Virus record (IMG/VR): IMGVR_UViG_3300048778_000586
Location: 1 to 51,556 of that record
Length of the DNA stretch: 51,556 nt
Direction: 5' to 3' (one strand)
Source of the DNA: a virus
This document shows positions 1 to 8,148 of the stretch, piece by piece. Position numbers and translations under genes: made by a program. Below the pieces are notes generated by a model. The model did not search any database. It saw only the letters and a program-made list of their open reading frames with translations, and had not been told where the DNA came from. How positions within the stretch are numbered: the stretch's first letter is position 1; every line of letters starts with the position of its first letter.

Positions 1-114
1 GAAACTGCCGAAGCTATCGGCGCTCACAAAGCCATCAAGCACCGGAAAGAAGAAACGCCCGGCGCAGATATATCAATACAGGCAACAGGCTCGAAGGAAG
101 TGCCTAACAGGTAA
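1..114 (+). CDS. C-terminal end of an unidentified protein (partial)
   Basis: Frame 1 is open from the window edge to a TAA at 112-114 and gives the last 37 residues of a charged, hydrophilic protein ending in KEVPNR. I recognise no domain. The stop codon lies just after a GCCTAACA motif, which is also the left arm of an attC-like inverted repeat placed just before the integrase gene. A gene whose end overlaps such a site would fit an integron cassette, but this is weak. It may equally be the tail of an ordinary host or phage gene. Confidence 0.4.
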   Translation, partial: ETAEAIGAHKAIKHRKEETPGADISIQATGSKEVPNR

Positions 115-145
115 TTCAACCAACCTAGTTGGCATAATCACATGA
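103..145. other. attC-like imperfect inverted repeat upstream of the integrase
   Basis: GCCTAACA at about 103-110 is followed by an imperfect stem that closes on CCAAC-CTA-GTTGG at 120-132. The left arm (GCCTAACA, then TTCAACCAAC) resembles the left arm of integron attC sites. The matching right-hand GTTAGGC is not present, so at best this is a degenerate or half site. It could instead be a promoter or operator palindrome for the integrase, whose ATG is at 142. Confidence 0.25.
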
Positions 146-1110
146 CACTTACCCAAAGATTTGAGGATGCGATGATCGAGCAGAGTTGCCTGCCTAATAC
201 CCGCGCCACTTACCATCTTTGGGTAAAACATTTTTATCGTTTTTTTAAAAAGCCAGCTTCGTCATGGATGCCTCAGGATGTTCGCCAATGGATGTTGTAT
301 CTCCATGCTCAAAAGTATTCACCCACATCCCGAAAGCAGGCGCTCTGCGCCGTTAAATTCGTCTTTGACCATGTTCTAAAATTGAATCTTGGCCAGCTTG
401 AGCTGCCGCCAATGCCGCGTGTGCGTCAAACTCTGCGCACTATTCCAACCATCGAGGAAATTGGGCGCATTTTTTCAGGGATGCGTGGGCTTTCAAAAAC
501 AATGGCACAGGTGATGTTCGGTTCGGGATTGCGCGTCAATGAATGTTGCCATTTGCGTGTGCAGGATATTGATTTTGCGGCACTCACGGTCCGTGTTCAT
601 TGCGGTAAGGGATTCAAGTCGAGACTCACTGTATTGCCGGTGTCTCTAGTCCCAGTATTGCAACGGCATTTGGCATTACGAAAGGCATTACATGATTGCG
701 ACCTGGCCGCAGGTTATGGTTTGGTGGAATTACCAGGGCGACTTGCCGTGAAATATAAAAACTCCAGCCGTGAATTTAGATGGCAGTGGCTTTTTCCTTC
801 TACACAAATCCGGGGTCAATATCGCTGGCACGCCACGGATGAATGTGTGGCCAAGGCAATGCGCAAAGCTGTGGCCGCCGCAGGAATAATAAAGCGCATC
901 ACACCTCATACGCTGCGTCATGCCTTTGTTACCTACGGTCTGCGCTGCGGCAATGACATCAAGACGATGATGGACATGGTTGGCCATGAAGACGCGAATA
1001 CAACGATGATTTACGATCATTGTGATGCTGCTCAGGGTGTCAGCCCAATGGATTGTGTTTCTACACCACGATTATTGCCGTCTATTCAAACTCAAAATCT
1101 GATTACATGA
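142..1110 (+). CDS. IntI-like tyrosine recombinase (site-specific integrase)
   Basis: 322 aa, normal length for the family. It would catalyse site-specific DNA strand exchange through a 3'-phosphotyrosine intermediate. The N-terminal SAM-like core-binding domain covers about residues 5-90. The catalytic set is intact: R131 (GSGLRVNE), K156 (GKGFKSR), H256 and R259 (TPHTLRH), H282 (VGHEDANTT) and nucleophile Y291 (MIYDH). Residues about 195-220 (ending WQWLFPS) look like the additional segment that separates integron integrases from XerC/D and ordinary phage integrases. It lies next to the packaging genes and could be the prophage integrase or the edge of a chromosomal integron. A 22-codon ORF (1107-1175) overlaps its stop as ATGA; I cannot say whether that is translated. 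Confidence 0.88.
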   Translation: MTLTQRFEDAMIEQSCLPNTRATYHLWVKHFYRFFKKPASSWMPQDVRQWMLYLHAQKYSPTSRKQALCAVKFVFDHVLKLNLGQLELPPMPRVRQTLRTIPTIEEIGRIFSGMRGLSKTMAQVMFGSGLRVNECCHLRVQDIDFAALTVRVHCGKGFKSRLTVLPVSLVPVLQRHLALRKALHDCDLAAGYGLVELPGRLAVKYKNSSREFRWQWLFPSTQIRGQYRWHATDECVAKAMRKAVAAAGIIKRITPHTLRHAFVTYGLRCGNDIKTMMDMVGHEDANTTMIYDHCDAAQGVSPMDCVSTPRLLPSIQTQNLIT

Positions 1111-1177
1111 ATCTTGATAAGCATGAATTGAAGCTGCTGGCGGCTGTGCCAAAGAACCTGCCGACACCAATCTAAAA

Positions 1178-1750
1178 ATGGTCATAAAACAAACACGCGC
1201 GTTGGGCGACACGGCTTTTGCCGATGGCGATTTGCAGCCGGTCACGGACCGCCGCGGTTCGCTGGCCGCTGATTCGGCTGATACCTCCGCCCTGGTCGGC
1301 GATAGTTCATTCTCGGAACTCGTCGGGCGGATGCGCCGCGAGTTCGATGATCTGTCCGTGCCGCTGTGCGAGGAAGTCCTTGACTGGCTCAAGGGTGAAG
1401 GGTTGCTCGCCATCGGCGCCCATGCACACCATTCGATGCGACCGGCAAAATGGAAGGTGGGTGTCCTCATGGTTTTGGAATACGTTTTCAAACACCCGGC
1501 CATGACGGACATCTTCGCCGCGCTCTATATCTGGGATGAACCGTTGCTGGACGATATCCTCGGACACCTGAACCCCGCCCAGTTCGCCGCCAGGATCGGG
1601 GTGACGCGCGAGGCGGTCAATAAAGCGGTCCTACGCGCGCAATTGTATTTCAAACTGCCGCCGCGAAGGGGTCAGAGGCATCCGCAGGCGCGAGCTAATA
1701 TGAAACAGGCGAGGATGAAACAGTTGAAACGGTTGAAAGTTGAGGGTTGA
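1178..1750 (+). CDS. Helix-turn-helix protein, possible packaging or regulatory protein
   Basis: 190 aa. The middle (about 60-140) is helical and acidic. Residues about 142-165 (QFAARIGVTREAVNKAVLRA) form a good helix-turn-helix, and the C-terminus is strongly basic (RGQRHPQARANMKQARMKQ), which suggests DNA binding. The last residues (LKRLKVEG) are encoded by GTTGAAA/GTTGAGG heptad repeats running into the stop, so the natural C-terminus may have been altered by the repeat. Its position upstream of the terminase genes allows a small-terminase or regulator role, but no family is recognised with certainty. Confidence 0.6.
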   Translation: MVIKQTRALGDTAFADGDLQPVTDRRGSLAADSADTSALVGDSSFSELVGRMRREFDDLSVPLCEEVLDWLKGEGLLAIGAHAHHSMRPAKWKVGVLMVLEYVFKHPAMTDIFAALYIWDEPLLDDILGHLNPAQFAARIGVTREAVNKAVLRAQLYFKLPPRRGQRHPQARANMKQARMKQLKRLKVEG

Positions 1751-1794
1751 AAGTTAAAAAAAAAGGCAATTAAAAAACAAAGAACACAAAGTTT

Positions 1795-2541
1795 ATGACA
1801 AAAAAAATCAAGAAATCAAATCATGGAACCGGACATCCCACATTGGTCGAATCCGGCGGAAGCCGGAATACGCGCAACCTTAAGGTTGCGGCTACAGTTG
1901 CTTTCACCGGCGCTCGCGCGGAGTTCCTGGCCGGCAATCCCAAGGCGAAGAAGCTCCAAAAGGCGCATCTCCACGAAATCACCACCCGCATCGGCCGCTA
2001 TCGCCATGATATCCTGAGCTGGGCCACCCATGGCGTCAAACTCGCCAATGAAGCGCGCGAGATCGGCCTGCTCATCGTATCATACCTCGACACTTTGCCA
2101 GGCAAACAGATGACGCTCGACCTCTGGATGCAGTTGCAAAACCTGTTCATTGACCAGTACGGCAACCGCATCACCCAGGAAACGCTCAAGTGGTTCGTCA
2201 AAATCGCCAAGGCCAACCCGGACCCGTTTGACAGCATCCTCGACGTGCTGCAATGGCGCCAGCCGCTATTGCTCGCCAGCGGCGATGAGACGTTCCAGTT
2301 GACCGGCGAACGCCCGCAACAAGTCTTGCATGCCCCCGCCAATCCCATGAGCTTGCTCAAGGATTATTTCAACCCTGACCTGGAGGCCATCGTGACCGAG
2401 CTGCGCGCCAATATAAATTATTGCCCGGATGGCGAGCATTTCCGGCCCGACCTGTGCGAAACGCTGCGCGTGGAAATGGAACCCAAACTCAAACGCTATG
2501 ATAGCGCCCGGCTGTGGCTCCGGGGGGAGTTGGGAATTTGA
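1795..2541 (+). CDS. Conserved-looking phage protein of unknown function with an in-frame REP insert
   Basis: 248 aa, mostly alpha-helical, no catalytic motif seen. Residues 27-34 read RNLKVAAT and are the translation of a palindromic repeat at 1873-1896; the repeat is 24 bp, so the frame is kept. After it, a basic stretch (AKKLQKAHLHEITTRIGRYRHDIL) and long helices resemble small terminase or DNA-binding oligomerisation proteins, but this is only an impression. ATG at 1795 is the first start after the upstream gene. The insert sits in a hydrophilic N-terminal region, where it would be tolerated. Confidence 0.6.
   Translation: MTKKIKKSNHGTGHPTLVESGGSRNTRNLKVAATVAFTGARAEFLAGNPKAKKLQKAHLHEITTRIGRYRHDILSWATHGVKLANEAREIGLLIVSYLDTLPGKQMTLDLWMQLQNLFIDQYGNRITQETLKWFVKIAKANPDPFDSILDVLQWRQPLLLASGDETFQLTGERPQQVLHAPANPMSLLKDYFNPDLEAIVTELRANINYCPDGEHFRPDLCETLRVEMEPKLKRYDSARLWLRGELGI
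1873..1896 (+). repeat. REP-type palindrome inside a coding region (RNLKVAAT copy)
   Basis: A perfect 18-bp palindrome, CGCAACCTTAAGGTTGCG, followed by GCTACA. Read on the minus strand it is TGTAGC followed by the hairpin, so GTAG lies at the 5' foot as in REP elements. Further copies seen: 3254-3277, 11089-11112, 37456-37479, 41051-41085, about 47010-47036 and about 47690-47710, plus variants with other stems near 8093, 14377, 24371, 25363, 31446, 35753 and 36781. Confidence 0.85.
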
Positions 2542-2613
2542 AAATGGTTGAAGGTTGATCCCTGCGTCGCCGTGGGCTATGCAGGACAAGGGGTTGAAAG
2601 TTGAGGGTTAAAA
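2542..2613. repeat. Heptad repeats plus CGTCGCC...GGACAAG element between genes
   Basis: GGTTGAAGGTTG heptads flank a CGTCGCC..GGGCTATGCAGGACAAG element at about 2565-2590. The same element recurs at 42617-42643 and 49601-49627, and relatives (ATGCTTCG..CTACGCAGGGCA) occur at about 23509, 26817, 34710 and 48076. No gene is seen here. Confidence 0.7.
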
Positions 2614-2931
2614 ATGAAATTGAAACGGATACAGCTTAGGCGCACGCGCGGATGGCGGATGCCGGCTAATACGGTGAAGGTGGACCGCACCACGCCGTTC
2701 GGCAATCCGTTCAAGACGGGCGAGAAGTTTTTTGATTATGTCATCGGTTCCGTCCAGGTCGTCAGGAACAACCGCCACGCCGTCGCCCTTTTTCGACAGC
2801 ATCTGATTATGTTTCCCAATCTCCGCGCGCGGATCAAACGCGAGTTGCGCGGGAAAAATCTGGCGTGCTGGTGCGAACCCGGCGCACCATGCCATGCGGA
2901 TGTGCTGATGAAAGTTGCGAATCAAGAATGA
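2614..2931 (+). CDS. DUF4326-like phage protein
   Basis: 105 aa. The pattern VDRTTPFGNPF near residue 24, followed near the C-terminus by LRGKNLACWC and GAPCHADVL, matches the DUF4326 family of small phage and plasmid proteins. The conserved Cys pair and His (CWCEPGAPCHAD) may bind metal. The biochemical role of the family is not established to my knowledge. The ATG at 2614 follows directly on heptad repeats, so the leader is repeat-derived. Confidence 0.8.
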   Translation: MKLKRIQLRRTRGWRMPANTVKVDRTTPFGNPFKTGEKFFDYVIGSVQVVRNNRHAVALFRQHLIMFPNLRARIKRELRGKNLACWCEPGAPCHADVLMKVANQE

Positions 2932-2949
2932 AGAAACTTTATCCGCAGA

Positions 2950-4026
2950 TTGCGCGGATTAACGCAGATTATTGTGGCGAAACCTTCAACCCTCAACCTT
3001 CAACCTGCAACCCGCTTTTGCCGGAATGCCCAAGCGGTCGCCCGGGCGTGGGGTGTGCGCATCCTGAAACAGCGCCAGCGCCGCAAAGCTCAGCTCGAGG
3101 CCGTCCGCACCGCCATGGAGCACCCGGATTTCCCCAAGAAACAACGCCAGGGCTGGCCCGCCGCAGAAATCGTCCTGTGGGGAAAATGTTATGTGGAGTT
3201 GAATAAGAAAGGGAATGAGTTTGAAGTCAATACGGTATCTGCCCATGCTAAAACGCAACCTGAAGGTTGCGGCTACAATGGTGATTCACAGCAGTTTTCC
3301 CTGGAGGTTGATCCGAAGGAGGCGGCTGAGAATCGCAAACGGGCCATCTGGGTGCGGTTTCAAAAGGGCGAGCGCGTCTCGAACGAGGATAAACGGTTCG
3401 CCGGCATCCCGAGTTATGAGGCCGCCGAGGACGATGGACGCGATGAGATAGCCGGGCAGGAGGGCGTGGCCAATCATATCCGGCGCCATTACAATTATCC
3501 CTGCACGAAGATGGACATCAGCCGGTGGCTGCGCGGCCGGAACCTGCCGCCCAATTGCGCGGAGCATTTTCCGCAATCGTTTTTGTCCGGGCGCTGGCGT
3601 AAATCAATGGTGGATGCGTGGGCGAAAAAATACATGGTCAAGTGGTCTGGCACACCGGATTTGGTACAGATGGATTCCCGCAGCAAACTGGAAACGGTGA
3701 CTTTTGAGCGGGCAAATCTGGAATTCGAGCTTTTCAAGAAGGCGCATGATGGTCAATACATCCTGAAGACCGAGCATGAGAATGCAATGCGCAGCGCGGG
3801 CGCCATTGTTTGGGCGCGGTTATGCCGGTGCATCGAAACGGAACTCATCAAGGGGCTGGAGGAATTCCTAAAAATCCAGAAGCCAGAAGTCAGGAGCCAG
3901 AAGCCAGAAGATAAATGGCAGAAGACAGCGCAGTCCATTCTGGATGATGCGCGGGCGCGGCATCGTGCGGCGGTGGATGCCATGCAGAAGGAATTTGCGG
4001 GACAAATGGCGACAGTTGAGAGTTGA
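2950..4026 (+). CDS. Candidate small terminase subunit / DNA-recognition protein with repeat-derived inserts
   Basis: 358 aa. A central segment (about 178-225, with HIRRHYNYPCTKMDISRWLRG) looks like a helix-turn-helix guide domain, and the C-terminal part is long and helical. Its position shortly before the GpA-type large terminase suggests the Nu1-like small subunit, which binds the packaging site; this is inference. Three parts come from dispersed repeats: the N-terminus (GLTQIIVAKPSTLNLQPAT, from CGCAGATTA and reversed heptad elements), KTQPEGCGYN at about 100-110 (palindrome at 3254-3277 read in another frame than RNLKVAAT) and QKPEVRSQKPE at about 313-323. The repeat-made N-terminus makes the true start uncertain. 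Confidence 0.55.
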   Translation: MRGLTQIIVAKPSTLNLQPATRFCRNAQAVARAWGVRILKQRQRRKAQLEAVRTAMEHPDFPKKQRQGWPAAEIVLWGKCYVELNKKGNEFEVNTVSAHAKTQPEGCGYNGDSQQFSLEVDPKEAAENRKRAIWVRFQKGERVSNEDKRFAGIPSYEAAEDDGRDEIAGQEGVANHIRRHYNYPCTKMDISRWLRGRNLPPNCAEHFPQSFLSGRWRKSMVDAWAKKYMVKWSGTPDLVQMDSRSKLETVTFERANLEFELFKKAHDGQYILKTEHENAMRSAGAIVWARLCRCIETELIKGLEEFLKIQKPEVRSQKPEDKWQKTAQSILDDARARHRAAVDAMQKEFAGQMATVES

Positions 4027-4087
4027 GAAATGGTTGAGAGTTGAAGGTTGGGAAGTTTTTAATTTTTAATTTTGAGTTTTGAATTAT

Positions 4088-4451
4088 ATGAGTGTCAGTA
4101 AACTTGAATTTGAACGGATGAGAGATCGGGTTTCCGGCATAAAAACTGACCAGCCGGTGTTGCGAGAGTCCGATCTTCACACCGATATTCGTGAGTATTG
4201 CGACAAGCAATGGCCGCGCTGGAAATTCATCGAGGCCAGATTCGGTCAGCGTTCAACTATTGCCATTGGCTTTCAGGATTTCACCATATTCCTTCCAAAC
4301 GGCAAAGTCTTGTGCGTGGAGTGCAAACGTAAAGGCCAAAAAGCCAGACAAAGACCAGCAATCATGGCACTTCGAGATGGGCAGGCTCGGTCATAAGGTG
4401 TTAGTGGTTCACAACATTTCAGAATTTATCGCTGAAACAAAACTACTCTGA
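4088..4451 (+). pseudogene. VRR-NUC-type nuclease, frameshifted
   Basis: The first frame from ATG 4088 gives a small PD-(D/E)XK fold: FQDFTIFLPNGKVLCVECKRKG has the DxxxxxP...ECK pattern of VRR-NUC nucleases, which cut DNA and often accompany phage replication or packaging genes. In this frame the protein ends aberrantly at 4396. The expected C-terminus (WHFEMGRLGHKVLVVHNISE) continues in the next frame to a stop at 4449-4451. Removing one A from the A5 run at about 4340-4345 restores a continuous protein of about 120 aa. Either the gene is mutated or the run is a sequencing error; the required shift is +1, not a normal -1 slippery site. Confidence 0.7.
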
Positions 4452-4454
4452 AAT

Positions 4455-6527
4455 ATGACCAGCACTGAAATCAAAGCAAACTCAGGCCACCTCACCCCGA
4501 CCCTCTCCCCCAAGGGTGGAGAGGAGGACAAGTTGCAGAGGCCGTTTTTTGAGGCGTTCATGCCGCGATACCGCGGCACGGTCTGGGAAAATGCCCGGCG
4601 CTTCCGGCTCATTGGTAAAGCCTATGAATCCATGCCGCCCGAACAGAACGGCTATTTCAATATCGCCACCTGCCGCCATCTGACCGGTCCGCTAACTGCC
4701 TGGCAACATCCCGATATCCGAAAAATTCTCGTCCGCAAAGCCATCCAGTCGCAAGGGTCGCTCGTCATTGATCTGGTCATTCCCTACATCATCGAGCATG
4801 ACCCGCGCAATACCTTGCTGCTGTTCGAGACTGACCCCAAGGCGATGGATTATTGCAGCATCCGGCTCATGGACACGCTCAAACAGCATCCGGTCATCGG
4901 CAACATGATCCTGGACGTGCAAAAGGTTGATCGTAATAACGTGACCACGACGTTCATCAAGTTCCCCGCCATGACGCTCTTGGTGGGCGGCTTAAACGAC
5001 AGCAACACGGCGTCGCTGGCGTGGCCGAACGTGCTCATAAGCGAGGCGTGGTTCCACAAGGCCGACGGGTTGCTGTTCAAGGCGTTTGGACGCACGGCGC
5101 AGTTCGAGCATACCTGCAAGATTCTGGTTGAATCCCAGGCGGGAATGGAGGGAGAGGATTTCGCGCGCGAATGCGACCTGGCCGTGCGCGTGCCGCTGAC
5201 CTGGGCGTGCCCGCATTGCGGCGGTCGGCAGGAATGGGAGTTCTCACAAAAAAGGGCGGAAGAGTTCAAATGCAGAATGCAGAATGCAGAATGCAGAATG
5301 CAGAATGAGAAACCAAAACCCGGCACCTATGCGGGCATGATCATACCGCACTCGACCCGGATGGCGGATGGCGCGGAAATCGAGGTCAGCGCGGATGAAC
5401 GGGCACTCGGCGCCGAGTGGGAATGTTATTGGTGCGGAGCGCGGCTTGCCGACACGCCACCATTACGCCGGCAGTTGATGGACAGTTATCAGCAGATCAT
5501 CCCATCACCGGCGCCGCGCGCGGTTGTGTTCGACTGGCCTGAAGAGGCGAGCCTTGGTATATCCTTTGCCGAGAGCGTCCGGCATTTTCTCACCGCCGAT
5601 GCCGCGCAAAAGGCCGGTAACATCATCCCGAAACAGGATTGGTATATGCAACGGCGCGCACGGACATGGAACCCAGCCCTGACAAGGCCGCAGATTGATA
5701 TTGCGCCCGGCAGTTATGATCCGAACCAGATCGTCCCCGATGAGCATTCGCGTAACATGGCCGTGGATTGCCAGCAGGATCAGGTGGTCATGGACAAGAC
5801 AGGCAAATCCGTCACCGGCTGGTTCTGGTACATCGTCCGGGTGGTGGACAAGTTCGGCAATAGCAAACAACTGGCGCGCGGCTATGTAAAATCGTGGGAG
5901 GAATGGATCGCCGTCCAGAAAAAGTGGAAGGTGCCGAATGACCGTGTGGTGATTGATATAGGGCAATGGCCAGGGCAGATTACCCAGCGCGCGGCGGATG
6001 AACGCGAAACCGTGGCCGTCAACAAGATGACGATGCTCGGCTTTATGAAGGACCGAACGGTGACGTGGTATTTGCTGGCCGCGGAACTAATGCGCCGCCA
6101 GTTCAAACATCGGGACGGCCAGATACGGCCGTGGTCGCCGCCGCAACCCATCCCCGCCACAGTGTTCGACAATGACGGGCGCCGGCAGGTGATTCATCTC
6201 AAGAAAATACGGTGGGACAACATGACGTTCAGGCTACAAGTGGACGCCCTGCGCAGCGGCGCACCGGGTATGCCGAAGATGGAAGTGCTGGGCAGGGAAT
6301 TCCTGGACGCGCAGACACAGGCCATGGAGCGCGGCGACCTGACTTATGAGCGGCAGATGGACGCGCAGTATTACATCCCGGAGAAAAGACAGTTCAAAGA
6401 ATTGCGACCGAATGACCATTACATGGCGTGCGAGGCGATGCTGCTGGTGCGGCAGGCCATGGACGGCATGATGGGGCATTTGGCCATTGCAGAAGATAGT
6501 AGTCAGGAGTCAGTAGTCAGGAGTTAA
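4455..6527 (+). CDS. Terminase large subunit, GpA family (divergent)
   Basis: 690 aa, usual length for GpA-type terminases, which pump DNA into the prohead and cut it. The ATPase region lies at about 85-215: the Walker A position is degenerate (RKAIQSQGSLVID at about 94-106), and the Walker B-like VLISEAWF at about 193-200 keeps the Glu. Two Cys pairs (CPHCG at 252-256 and CYWCG further on) form the zinc element typical of GpA. Candidate nuclease residues are in MAVDCQQDQ, VVIDIGQW and NDHYMACE. Repeats contribute residues about 11-24 (HLTPTLSPKGGEE), an insert at about 271-285 between the Cys pairs (CRMQNAECRMQNE) and the C-terminal SQESVVRS. Confidence 0.8.
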   Translation: MTSTEIKANSGHLTPTLSPKGGEEDKLQRPFFEAFMPRYRGTVWENARRFRLIGKAYESMPPEQNGYFNIATCRHLTGPLTAWQHPDIRKILVRKAIQSQGSLVIDLVIPYIIEHDPRNTLLLFETDPKAMDYCSIRLMDTLKQHPVIGNMILDVQKVDRNNVTTTFIKFPAMTLLVGGLNDSNTASLAWPNVLISEAWFHKADGLLFKAFGRTAQFEHTCKILVESQAGMEGEDFARECDLAVRVPLTWACPHCGGRQEWEFSQKRAEEFKCRMQNAECRMQNEKPKPGTYAGMIIPHSTRMADGAEIEVSADERALGAEWECYWCGARLADTPPLRRQLMDSYQQIIPSPAPRAVVFDWPEEASLGISFAESVRHFLTADAAQKAGNIIPKQDWYMQRRARTWNPALTRPQIDIAPGSYDPNQIVPDEHSRNMAVDCQQDQVVMDKTGKSVTGWFWYIVRVVDKFGNSKQLARGYVKSWEEWIAVQKKWKVPNDRVVIDIGQWPGQITQRAADERETVAVNKMTMLGFMKDRTVTWYLLAAELMRRQFKHRDGQIRPWSPPQPIPATVFDNDGRRQVIHLKKIRWDNMTFRLQVDALRSGAPGMPKMEVLGREFLDAQTQAMERGDLTYERQMDAQYYIPEKRQFKELRPNDHYMACEAMLLVRQAMDGMMGHLAIAEDSSQESVVRS

Positions 6528-6555
6528 AACAGGAGTTAAAAAAAATCACAAAATT

Positions 6556-7116
6556 ATGAAAACCCCAAAATTCCAATTCGGTGACATGGTTCGCATCGCC
6601 AAAGACCTTGGTTCGACAATGAGTCATTTTGAGGCAGACCAAGATGCCATCGTCATTGAAAACAACTTTTACGAGGGATATGGAAATAATGAGCGTGAAT
6701 CCAGCTATTCGTTACTGCTTTGCAAGGATGGTAATCAATGCTCATGGTATAACGAACATCAATTAACTTTTTTGCGCCGATCCAGCCTGGAAGAAATCCA
6801 GAAAATAAAATCCGATGCGGAAGCGCGCCATGTCCTCGAATCCGATATCCATTATATTCTTAAGAACTGGAAAAAACTCCGCTTTGGAGTTCCGGGTGCA
6901 ACAATGGGAAGACTCATGGAACTTATCGGCATCACGAATCCTTGGGGAGACCATGGCGAAGCATATCACTATTATGTGAACGCATTGGCAACAGCCAGAT
7001 TGCTTGATGCTGCACTCTTGACCGGCGATATTGTGAAGTTGAATAAAAGACTCAAACAATTAGGAAGACCGGAGGTGGCGGGGGAAGTGGTTGGGGGGGT
7101 GAGGAAAAAGTTTTAA
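6556..7116 (+). CDS. Unknown phage protein with SH3/KOW-like N-terminus
   Basis: 186 aa. Residues 5-60 (FQFGDMVRIAKD... then DAIVIE) have the look of a small beta-barrel of the KOW/SH3 type; the rest is helical. No enzyme motif was seen. The C-terminal half (WKKLRFGVPGATMGRLMELIG) is regular and hydrophilic. It is transcribed with the packaging genes between the large terminase and the connector genes. The ATG has little Shine-Dalgarno sequence. The function cannot be named. Confidence 0.55.
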   Translation: MKTPKFQFGDMVRIAKDLGSTMSHFEADQDAIVIENNFYEGYGNNERESSYSLLLCKDGNQCSWYNEHQLTFLRRSSLEEIQKIKSDAEARHVLESDIHYILKNWKKLRFGVPGATMGRLMELIGITNPWGDHGEAYHYYVNALATARLLDAALLTGDIVKLNKRLKQLGRPEVAGEVVGGVRKKF

Positions 7117-7152
7117 TTTTGAATTTTGAATTTTAAGTTATCCATTACAAAA

Positions 7153-7188
7153 GAAGGGCTGGGTGACTTTATGGTGTTTCTGTAATGC
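7153..7188 (+). promoter_or_regulatory. 36-bp box repeated before two virion genes
   Basis: GAAGGGCTGGGTGACTT, then YATGGYGTTTYYGTA and ATGCC, occurs here directly in front of ATG 7185 and again at 11816-11852 in front of ATG 11847. The shared placement suggests a leader or translation-initiation element, or a further repeat family. It supports 7185 and 11847 as the real starts. No known regulator site is recognised. Confidence 0.4.
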
Positions 7189-7769
7189 CGGACATACAGC
7201 ATCGTGAGCCAATCGTCATCGCCGCAGGGGATTCTCTGATTTTCAGGCGCCGGCTCCCCGAGTTCCCCGCCGCCGCCGGTTGGTCGCTCACTTACTCGCT
7301 GTTCGCCAGCAACGGCCAAGCCACCGATGTTTCCATTGACAGCACACCCGTCACCGGCACCGTCTATGATTATTTGATGACAGAGAACAATTTCGCCGCC
7401 ACACTGCCCGCCGGCATTTATGTCCTCGTTGGCTATGCCGAAAATAACAACGGCGAAAAACACCAGATTTATCGCGCGAACCTGACCTTGACGGAAAATC
7501 TTTCAGCCGGCAAACCCGTCAAGAATCTGCTCTGGTTCGAGCAGCAAATGGTGAACGATTTGCAGGAGAGCCTGCGCCGCAGTGTCAGGAATGAATTGCA
7601 GGAAACGGATGTGCAGCGCGTCCGTATTTTGCGCAAGCGAACAGTCGAAATCCGAACGGAACTGGCGTTCTGGGAGGAACGGCTGCATCATCGCCAGCAA
7701 ATGGAGCAGATGCGCAATACCGGGCGCAACCCGAATAGCATCGGGATGCTGCTGGGCGGGGGATGGTAA
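7185..7769 (+). CDS. Unknown virion-module protein, possible connector protein
   Basis: 194 aa with a beta-rich N-terminal domain (about 10-110, immunoglobulin-like pattern) and a charged helical C-terminal domain (about 120-190; LLWFEQQMVNDLQESLRR, then ELAFWEERLHHRQQM). It lies between large terminase and portal, where lambdoid phages have the gpW joining protein, but it is three times as long and shows no clear gpW match. It is followed by a tandem repeat. The start is chosen because the repeated box at 7153-7188 ends exactly on this ATG. Confidence 0.5.
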   Translation: MPDIQHREPIVIAAGDSLIFRRRLPEFPAAAGWSLTYSLFASNGQATDVSIDSTPVTGTVYDYLMTENNFAATLPAGIYVLVGYAENNNGEKHQIYRANLTLTENLSAGKPVKNLLWFEQQMVNDLQESLRRSVRNELQETDVQRVRILRKRTVEIRTELAFWEERLHHRQQMEQMRNTGRNPNSIGMLLGGGW

Positions 7770-7770
7770 A

Positions 7771-7881
7771 TAAATGGTTGAGAGTTGGAAAATGGTTGAG
7801 AGTTGGAAAATGGTTGAGAGTTGGAAAATGGTTGAGAGTTGGAAAATGGTTGAGAGTTGAAAGTTGAAGGTTGAAAGTTAA
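7771..7881 (+). repeat. Tandem 18-bp repeat (five copies) with heptad tail
   Basis: Five head-to-tail copies of AAAATGGTTGAGAGTTGG, then GTTGAAAGTTGAAGG heptads. The unit is 18 bp, so a reverse ORF through it reads NSQPFS repeats, which I take as an artefact. It is a local expansion of the most common intergenic repeat of the window. Confidence 0.9.
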
Positions 7882-7902
7882 ACACGAAGACACGAATAAT
7901 TT

Positions 7903-8067
7903 ATGAAAATCACTTGCACGACATCAAAAGAAGTCCAGGGCGTGAAAACCGATAAAACCGCCTCGGTCGAGTTGCCCGATAATGCCTTTGAAAAACCCAA
8001 GGACGCAACCGAGGAACAAATTACGGTCACGGATTTCATCAAGTCGGTTTTTGACGGATTGAAATGA
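7903..8067 (+). CDS. Small unknown protein before the portal gene
   Basis: 54 aa, ATG 7903 to TGA 8065-8067, starting MKITCTTSKEVQGVKTDKTA and ending FIKSVFDGLK. It is acidic and soluble with no domain recognised. Codon use and amino-acid composition look like a real gene, and it sits in the gap between the connector-like gene and the portal. The leader contains an ACACGAAGACACGAA repeat. A similar place is often used by small head or connector proteins, but nothing in the sequence proves that. Confidence 0.55.
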   Translation: MKITCTTSKEVQGVKTDKTASVELPDNAFEKPKDATEEQITVTDFIKSVFDGLK

Positions 8068-8148
8068 TGAAATGGTTTAGGGATGAAGGTAGGCGCAACC
8101 TTAAGGTTGCGGTTACGGGTTGAGAGTTGAATATGGATAAAATTTGAA

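Noticed and set aside
4336-4350. Programmed ribosomal frameshift in the VRR-NUC gene
   Set aside because: The needed shift is +1 (or -2), the run is only five As, and no stimulating structure is evident. Mutation or sequencing error is simpler.
7771-7881. Tandem 18-bp units could suggest a CRISPR array
   Set aside because: Units are directly adjacent without unique spacers, and the same heptads occur all over the window.
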